Source of the DNA: Asterias amurensis
Taxonomy: Eukaryota > Echinodermata > Asteroidea > Forcipulatida > Asteriidae
DNA: 64,000 bases
Reading direction: 5' to 3'
Assembly (NCBI RefSeq): GCF_032118995.1
Contig: NC_092648.1
Location: 21,852,450 to 21,916,449, forward strand
This document shows, in pieces, positions 57,701 through 64,000 of the stretch. Positions within the stretch are counted from its first letter, which is position 1. Every line of letters starts with the position of its first letter. The translations under genes and the position numbers were made by a program. Under the pieces are notes generated by a model that was not told where the DNA came from, ran no database searches, and saw nothing but the letters and a program-made list of their open reading frames with translations.

Positions 57701-58254
57701 TTTTAACACCATTGTATAAATGCGAACAATATTAAGTGTATAAGTATTTTGCATGAACGCTTCCTCGCGGGAAAATTTTCCCTTGACAAGTTGTCGCTGT
57801 AGATGCTGTAGTTTTTGCAGAAGGGGTAAAACACTATAGTTTTTGTCTCGCTATACCAAAACCCAATGGGTTTATAAACAATATTAAGGTTCATTTTGAC
57901 TACCGTGATTGAGTTTCTTTTAATTTATGGCCAATGCTGGGCATAAAAAGGTGCGGATAACATGGTCCGTAACCGTTGTCAGTATTGTTCTTTCGCTATA
58001 TGTTACCGTTGTCAATGCCGTTCTTTTGCTTAAAAAACTATTAGTATTCAGTTAAGGAAAGAATTTTTTTTTAACTCAAATGAAGCAACTGACGACATTT
58101 TTATTTCTTTCTTTCAGAGTATGATGTTAAGGCAACACATGAGTCTAAAAGTTTCGTCATCAATGGTCAGGACTACAAGCTGAAAGTCGGGGTAATCACT
58201 CCTGGCCGCGGTGACACCAACATGGAAGTAGCCAACGTTGGCATTTGCAATTAA
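54740..58254 (+). CDS. Small secreted protein, family 2, copy 1
   Basis: Plus-strand exons 54740-54865, 55196-55223, 57519-57617 and 58118-58254 join in frame to 129 residues, with GT/AG borders and phases 0, 1, 1. Residues 1-22 form a signal peptide (MFRFLAITVAVCSLFVQDAQ). Residues 23-42 are an acidic segment (IEVELEEELLR) that may be a propeptide ending at basic residues. The mature part contains DDIFAEVSLRRDGSIFFAVD, GGRVVQEKVPGEYDVKA and ends GDTNMEVANVGICN. It is beta-rich by eye and has a single cysteine near the end. I do not recognise the family. A 16-base exon at 56674-56689 has the same phases as exon 2 and could be an alternative to it. Confidence 0.72.
55431..55659. mobile_element. 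GGGCCCAATTTCA-type repeat interrupted by an octamer element
   Basis: GGGCCCAATTTCATGGCTCTG, several GCTTACGCG and AAATTCGGCG blocks. Similar blocks (GCGCGAAATTCGGCGTAAG) resume after 56436, beyond two inserted elements. Confidence 0.55.
55660..56148 (+). mobile_element. Octamer-module element, copy 4, both ends present
   Basis: CCGGTGTCAGATTCAATTGTG to GCATGCGACACCGG. Five TTGCATATGCAA-type cores and the GTGTTCCGTCGACCAAGGG core. It lies in an intron of the secreted gene. Confidence 0.85.
56146..56382. mobile_element. Foldback element of about 235 bp joined to the octamer element
   Basis: GGCCCGCTCTGAATTCACG and CGTGAATTCAAAGCGGGCC are the ends. The inner arms GTGGGGTCGAAGCATTG and GCTTCGACCCCACGGTATC surround a GAGGTTTTTGAACCTC stem. 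It abuts the CCGG end of the octamer element. Confidence 0.8.
56674..56689 (+). other. Possible 16-base alternative micro-exon
   Basis: CTACTTTCAG|ATGGCTGCTCCATTCG|GTAAGT has good acceptor and donor signals. Used instead of exon 2 it keeps the frame (five codons plus one base); used together with exon 2 it would lead to a stop. It may be a mutually exclusive exon or a chance match. Confidence 0.3.
56990..57250 (+). repeat. SINE, same body as at 31405
   Basis: GTAAAAGAACCCAGCATAC, GGTTCGCCCGGTGTTCCTGG and GTGCCACAGCACCATGTAAA match the SINE at 31405. The ATT tail is missing. Confidence 0.7.
57305..57495 (-). repeat. SINE fragment with tRNA-like end
   Basis: An AATAATAAT tract, TTATATAGCGCACTTATACC and, on the minus strand, GGTCGCGGGTTCGAACCCC (B box). 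A shorter relative stands at 61990-62060. It ends 24 bases before exon 3 of the secreted gene. Confidence 0.65.
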
Positions 58255-58282
58255 GCACAATCGCTGGAAGCAATGAAAAAAA

Positions 58283-58655
58283 GAGGCAAATATTACTATT
58301 GGTAATTACTCAAAATACGTTTTAGCATAAAAACTGACTTGGTATAACGGTTAATATTAACTTCGGAGAGCTGTTGATAGTATAAAACATCTGAGACACG
58401 GCTCCCTCTGAAGTAACGTAGTTTTTCAGAAAGAGGAAATTTCTCACTCAAAAAATTATATTTAAAGACTTCAGGCCTGAAGCCTCTCATTGGGCATCTG
58501 ATTTGTGAGAGCACACCATTTTATCCGGCAACAATGGTGCTTTTTATTCATTGTTCATTTGAAACTTCAATGGCCAGTTTTAATTAAAAAAAAATGGATA
58601 AACTCAGTGAGGATACTGGTCTTTGAAAAAATACCAAAGGTGTCCATTGCTTTAA
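58283..58655 (-). mobile_element. Foldback family A copy 3' of the secreted gene
   Basis: TACTATTGGTAATTACTCAAA to CCAAAGGTGTCCATTGCTTT, with the GACTTCAGGCCTGAAGCC hairpin. Confidence 0.75.
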
Positions 58656-59797
58656 AATGAGCCCCACTATTACATTAAATTTTGACAAGTTAATTTCAAA
58701 AAGTGGACGCATTCTCAAAATGCTTTATACTATCAAACGCTGCTGTATGCTTCAAATGTTTTTTTTCCATTCATTTTAAAACACTTTAAAACACAATTTC
58801 TAAACTTGACAAGGTCTTTCACATTCATTTTGCAGTGACGTTGATCCATGTATAGCCTGGGGGTGATAATATACAAATATTGACTGCTTCGAGTGCTATG
58901 GTTAAAACTGACGGCCGTCGTGTAGCAAAACTAAGACATGTCATGTGACGCGCTCTAAACCAACGAGCAGGCAGAATCTTTGCAAGGGGTGTTATAATGA
59001 AAACTATTTGAAATTTATATTATCTTGGACATGTACTATTTTATTCCAAATAGTTCTAATTGTTTACCATAATCGTTTTGGGGAAAAATGGTTTATTAAC
59101 TTTTTTAAATTATGATTGGTTGGCAATAAAAGCAAAATTTAGAAAAGGTGTCGGTACTTTATTTCTTTAATGATAGTCCTCGATTTACTTTCTTCACAAA
59201 CATCATAAACATTATAATTGATGGAGTGAGTGGTGTTTTGTGTACACTGCTCTCTTCACCATTTTCCTTTTCCTGGACACTATTAGTTGTTGATTAAAAC
59301 GACTGGTTTACTTCTCATCAACCGGTTAATTTTATACATCACCACCACATAAAGCATTTTAACGAATCTTTCACCTCCCAAAAGGCTTTAAAAAAAATAT
59401 ATGACAATTTTTTTATTTCTGATTTTGCTCATTTCATCGGTCATGAGTTAATCGGGTCATCAAAAACGTAAAACAGCGATCCTGCACAATGAGCTTGTAT
59501 TTCAACAAGTAGCCTGAACATCTGACGTCACACTTCGAGGCTCGTTAATTACGCCATCAGACATCTGCCGTTTAGCCCAAGTTCATAATCACCTTTGACC
59601 TCCCAATCATTTCACATGACCTTCATGTAAATTCGCAGTTTAATTCGACTTTAGACCTACACAAGTGTGTACATGTCAATACCTGCCTTTATCTGTCTAT
59701 ATAGTCCATATAATACAAGAGGTAACATTAGCATGACCCATTTCGGTCATCTGGAGCCATGATTCTATTAGGAAATTTCTAAGGAAACGATAAATTT
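58656..59797. other. AT-rich intergenic DNA
   Basis: No gene, RNA or recognised repeat. A possible AATAAA signal for the upstream gene stands near 59125. Confidence 0.45.
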
Positions 59798-60818
59798 AAA
59801 GACAGTGGACACTTTTGGTAATTGTCAAAGACTAGCCTTCACAGTTGGTGTACCTCAACATTATGCATAAAATAATAAACCTGTGAAAATTTGAGCTGAA
59901 TCGGTCATCGAACTTGCGAGATAACAGTGAAGGACAAAACCCACCATCGTCACTAGCCTTGCTCAAGGCAGTTGAATTATTCACTCCGAAAAAAGACCGC
60001 CGCTGTATAAAACCCCACCCGTATTCACTGTGCGTAACATCGCACGACACGATGCCCAGGCCGCCAGGCCGACAGCTTTGTAGGGTCTGTGTTGAAGCCA
60101 CTGACCTCATTACTATAATAAGCGAAGAGTTCCCACGGTCAGCTCATTACCATAATGCCCGCGAAAGACGAGACATGTCTACATCACACACCACCACCAC
60201 GGACACTCAGCGAGCATGATAGGCGTGCGTGATTGAACGTCAAAATGAATAATTCATTTGCCTCACATCCTGTGTTGTCTGATAGGTCTGACGAACGATA
60301 TACATATTCATGAGCTGCATACTAGCATATCCGAGAGCCCCAATTTTTTCCACTAGTGGAAATTTTTCAATACAACACATTAAACCCATAAGTTACAGAC
60401 CCGACAAGGCTGACGGCCTGACGGCCTCCGCATGCGGTTAGTGGTACGAGTGCGATGACTTGTGTAAACAGTATTCGTACGATCTGACAGTGTGTATACG
60501 GGTGTGGGTCATGCGTATGATCGCACGCACCATGAACAGGGTATACGGGTGGGTTCACAGCGGCGTCTTTTCGGAGCGAATAATGCGACTGCCTTGAGCA
60601 AGGCTACATCGTCACACGAAGTTGTGTGCGTTTAGATGGTTGATTTCGAGACCTAAAGTTCTAAATCTGAGGTCTCGAAATCTTTCTCGAAAAATATGGC
60701 ACTTCAGATGGAGCCGTTTCTCACAATGTTTTATACTATCAACCCCATTGCTCGTTACCAAGTAAGGTTTTATGCTAATAATTGTTTTGAGTAATTACCA
60801 ATATTCCACTGCCTTTAA
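59798..60818 (+). mobile_element. Foldback family A copy split by a 653-bp insertion
   Basis: The left part (AAAGACAGTGGACACTTTTGG) ends at 59953; the right part resumes at 60607 with CATCGTCACACGAAGTTGTG and ends CCACTGCCTTTAA. Removing the insert restores the family sequence. Confidence 0.87.
59954..60606. mobile_element. 653-bp terminal-inverted-repeat element with 9-bp target duplication
   Basis: Ends TAGCCTTGCTCAAGGCAGT and ACTGCCTTGAGCAAGGCTA begin inverted repeats of about 50 bp that continue through ATTATTC and TCCGAAAA to GCCGCTGT. CATCGTCAC occurs on both sides (59945-59953 and 60607-60615). Nine-base duplications with long inverted ends are typical of Mutator-like (MULE) elements. 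No transposase frame is present, so it is non-autonomous. Confidence 0.9.
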
Positions 60819-60954
60819 GGAAATATCAAGGATAAATTCAAAATACTTCGACACCAACTTTTGGGGACTCATGAACCAGCCTGTTAACAATGTCAACTGT
60901 CAGGTCGGTGAACAAATTTATCAACTGCCAAGCAAAGTGGGGTGTCACAATCTC

Positions 60955-61145
60955 ATAAAGCCTGTAAGCAACAAAAAAATGCTAAGCACCGTAAAGTATT
61001 GCTTTGAACAGAAACAGGGCACCATCCAACATAAATTACAGAAGTTAACTGTTGTGACTGGTGCCCCACTGATTTTTTGCTTAGCAAATAAATTCGTCGT
61101 GCAGTATTTTCTACTTAACAGCTTTATGAAATAATTGGGTCCAGG
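60955..61145. mobile_element. GGGCCCAATTTCA-type repeat, reversed fragment
   Basis: GCCTGTAAGCAACAAAAAAATG, TGCTTAGCAAATAAATTCG and the end CTTTATGAAATAATTGGGTCC match the repeat at 26970 in reverse. A G tract of more than 20 follows. Confidence 0.5.
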
Positions 61146-61817
61146 TCCTTGAGGGGGGGGGGGGGGGGGGGAGATAAGGATATAGGCTTCTGCACACTAT
61201 TCGTTTATTGTATGTATATCATCCAGGTAATTACATCCAACGACTAACAAATACATCCCCCTTTCTGTTGGTTCGATTGTTCGCATCTGTATAGCTTCGA
61301 CACAAGCAGTACAGCGTTCTAGGTGCATCAAGCTAGATGTCGTATTGAAAAAGACTAAAGTCCGGAAAGATACACACTAACCATGCATGAAATCCTTATT
61401 CAAAACTTCACCACATGACATATTGATCAGTCTGGGGTTATTCCTTTATTTCCACATTCACAAACATTATGTATGTTCTATGGTGGCCTCATATTCGCTA
61501 TAATTCATGGCGAACTCAAAAAGGTTTACACCGTATTGTATTGTATTGTATTTTACTGTATTGTATTTTATTCCGAAACTGGAACGAACCACATGACCCT
61601 GAAATAAAACGAGCGACTGAATAGAAAACTGCATGGCGTGTTTTGAATGAATCAGCGGCTGCTCACAATGCTGTTTGAAAAGGTGCGGCACGAAAACTAA
61701 CGTTTGTCAGAAGTTGCCAATGTGACGTGTCATTGCTGCTGCTTCAAACCACGCAACACTGTGTTAGGCCTACACGAAATACTTTTGTTGTAGTTCTTGA
61801 CGATTATACCCACTAAT
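61146..61817. other. Intergenic upstream of the second family-2 gene
   Basis: G tract at 61153-61172 and a TGTAT-rich microsatellite at about 61534-61570. No gene seen. Confidence 0.5.
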
Positions 61818-62531
61818 ATGTTTCGATTTCTGGCAATCACCGTGGCGGTGTGCTCCTTGTTTGTTCAAGATGCACAAGCCACCGCAGTAGCCAGCAACAC
61901 TCGTCGTAAGATCGAGGTGGAGTTGGAGGAAGAACTTCTAAGGGTGAGTTGGAGAGTGAACATGATACCCACGCTTTGGACTAGTATAATCAAATATCAT
62001 TGGAGTCGTATAAATAGCGCACGTATCCACCAACAAGGTGCTCAAGGCTTTTGAACCATGCAAAGCAAACACCTTTTTTAAACATGACATCAATTTAGAC
62101 TGTATTTGCTAAAAATATATTGCACCACAGAACATTGTAAACCATTACAATTACATGTTCCATAAGGCAATCACCTTGCAGTTAAAAATACATGGCACTT
62201 TGTATCCTTTATCGGCAAAAAGCGCGTTGGTACGGGTAACTTTTTAGAAGCTTTGTTTGCAAGATAGCGAATGATCGGCCTCTATCATTATTATTTAATC
62301 ATCAAAAACTTCTGTAACATAAAAAAAGGATTCAATGTTGCAATAGTGGGTTTTATGTGTGATGAGCTCTTTCCCTACCCCCGTACTTCTCGGTCCTCCT
62401 TAAACCTGCTCACTACCCCGACTCATTTTCTTGATTAACTTGTTCAGGAACTTGTGTCGCACTCCCGAAATGACCTGCCTTCTTTATTTATTTTATACAG
62501 GCTTTGGAGACAGAGCGCACGGTCCCTCCTG
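61818..62531 (+). CDS. Small secreted protein, family 2, copy 2 (5' part; rest beyond the window)
   Basis: Exon 1 (61818-61943) is identical to exon 1 of the gene at 54740 except for one base that changes Glu to Lys (TRRKIEVELEEE). Exon 2 (62501-62531) encodes ALETERTVPP plus one base, with good splice signals and the same phases, but differs strongly from SLLMERSQS in copy 1. No later exon is visible before the right edge, so the gene probably continues there. Signal peptide and acidic segment as in copy 1. Function unknown. Confidence 0.62.
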
Positions 62532-62834
62532 GTAAGCTGTAGTTAACAGAGTAACATAATAATACGCACGTGTGTAACATCTAAACTTGAGCGAATTTGT
62601 TTTTGAAGGGAATGCTATTTGCACGTGTTGATGTGTTTGTTAACAGAAATACCAACCTCTTTGTAGTAAGAAGATTCGTTGTTCATAGAAATCAAACCGT
62701 CTTAGTGACGTGCCATCAGGATATTATTAGTAATATGACACAAAGTATCACATGTCTGTGTCACTATAATAGATTCATAATGCACAAGTAATTCATATCT
62801 GAAGGTTAAGGTATTTTTGGAATCTTGAGGAGCG

Positions 62835-63270
62835 CCGGTGTCAGATGCTATTGTGTCCGCCTTAATGTCCACTCCGGACACTTTTGCACTCGCAATCGTT
62901 TCCGGGGCTATGCAACGGGGCTATGCAAAAACCGTCCATGACTGTACGTGTGTGCGTAAGCGAGCGTGCATGCACTGAACCTACGTATACAGCATGAATA
63001 TTCACGTATTTTATGATTGCATTCATGACAAGCACTTGTAAAAAAAAATGGCGAACGTGTTCCGTCGACCAAGGGCGTACTGCAAGGACGGTTTTGCAAG
63101 GGGGCGGACACAACTGCAATGCAAATGTGTCCGGGCGGATACAATTGCATTATGAAGCAGCGTCCGGGCGGACACGATTGCATATGCAAACCCGTCCGGC
63201 GAATTTATTGCATATGCAGTCATGTCCTCCGATAGTATTGCGTAGAGGACATAATTGCATGCGACACCGG
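62835..63270 (+). mobile_element. Octamer-module element, copy 5, both ends present
   Basis: CCGGTGTCAGATGCTATTGTG to GCATGCGACACCGG. The shared core and two TTGCATATGCA cores are present; some modules are lost relative to copy 4. It lies in the intron after exon 2 of the second secreted gene, as copy 4 does in the first gene. Confidence 0.83.
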
Positions 63271-63540
63271 TATAAGTACGCATTTGATAAGAAAATGAGT
63301 TCATGAATAACAGAGATGTCAAGTCCAGAGGCCAGCTATGCGTGACATTTTTCAAAGCTCAACGCCCCCCCCCCCCGAAAAAAATTGCCAGTTTTAGAAG
63401 GCCTTTCGAAGTCGCCGCCCAACCTTTTTTTATGAAAAAAATCAGAAATTTAATTGCGGACAAAAAAGTGTGCCAAAATGCATCAAAAACCTCTTCAGAG
63501 TAATTAAAACTAACATGAGGTACACAGAATATGTTGACTA

Positions 63541-64000
63541 TTAATGACTACACAACCATACACAAGTCAATTGGAAACTGCACAACCATACACAAGTCAA
63601 TTGGAAACTGCACAACCATACACAAGTCAATGGGAAACTACACAACCATACACAAGCCAATGAGAAACTACACAACCATACACAAGTCAATGGGAAACTA
63701 CACAACCATACAAAAGTCAATGGGAAACAACACAACCATACACAAGTCAATGGGAAACTACACAACCATACACAAGTCAATGGGAAACTACACAACCATA
63801 CACAAGTCAATGGGAAAGTACACAACCATACGCATGTCAATGGGAAACTACACAACCATACACAAGTCAATGGGAAACTACACAACCATACACAAGTCAA
63901 TTGGAAACTACACAACCATACACAAGTCACTGGGAAACTACACGACCATACACAAATCAATGGGAAACTACACAACCATACACAAGTCAATGGGAAACTA
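63541..64000. repeat. 30-bp minisatellite, about 15 copies, open at the right edge
   Basis: The unit is CACAACCATACACAAGTCAA plus TGGGAAACTA, 30 bases. Copies vary by one to three bases. Because 30 is divisible by three, an open frame of ten-residue repeats (CVWLCSFPLT) appears on the minus strand; it is a by-product of the repeat. Confidence 0.95.

Noticed and set aside
63541-63990. A 149-codon open frame of ten-residue repeats on the minus strand
   Set aside because: It is created by a 30-bp minisatellite whose length is divisible by three; no start context, no non-repeat part.
1-64000. Retrovirus-like, Polinton-like or LINE remains
   Set aside because: I found no reverse transcriptase, integrase, capsid or polymerase motif in the frames I read and no long terminal repeats.

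Overview
The window looks like nuclear DNA of a marine invertebrate deuterostome, most likely an echinoderm and probably a sea star. The evidence is the mix of intron-split genes with vertebrate-like counterparts (MAP10, YPEL5, DDX28, CEBPZOS), introns with GT/AG borders, and dense families of short foldback DNA transposons and tRNA-derived SINEs. Naming a sea star is inference from the repeat landscape; no species marker is present.

Layout from left to right. Positions 1-1347 (minus) hold the first 449 codons of a MAP10-like gene that runs off the left edge. Positions 3612-8295 and 11848-17720 (both minus) hold two tandem paralogues of a small secreted protein, each with five exons joined only by phase-1 introns. 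Positions 17721-24833 are repeats plus a long repeat-poor stretch. YPEL5 lies at 24834-25193 (minus), with a possible non-coding first exon and CRE/ETS promoter near 30.2-30.3 kb. DDX28, a mitochondrial DEAD-box helicase gene, covers 31986-41672 (minus) in eleven exons that I could join in frame to 559 codons. One of its introns carries about 40 copies of a 34-bp satellite. A secreted, probably GPI-anchored sphingomyelinase C-like enzyme is at 45285-48836 (plus, three exons, 459 codons). A CEBPZOS-like small mitochondrial membrane protein is at 50890-51831 (minus, three exons, 88 codons). Two related small secreted-protein genes are at 54740-58254 and 61818-62531 (plus); the second is cut by the right edge. 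A 30-bp satellite fills the last 450 bases.

Most of the remaining DNA is mobile. Five sequence-unrelated foldback families all end in TTAAAG...CTTTAA, and a separate family is built from palindromic modules centred on TTGCATATGCAA. Several insertions are nested with clear target duplications: a 653-bp element with a 9-bp duplication, and another with an 8-bp duplication. One foldback family carries the first codons of a THAP zinc finger.

The genes do not form one pathway. DDX28 and CEBPZOS are both mitochondrial by family; the two duplicated secreted families and the secreted sphingomyelinase suggest a region in which extracellular proteins have been gained and duplicated. I see no bacterial operon, CRISPR array, rRNA gene, retrovirus-like or Polinton-like element.
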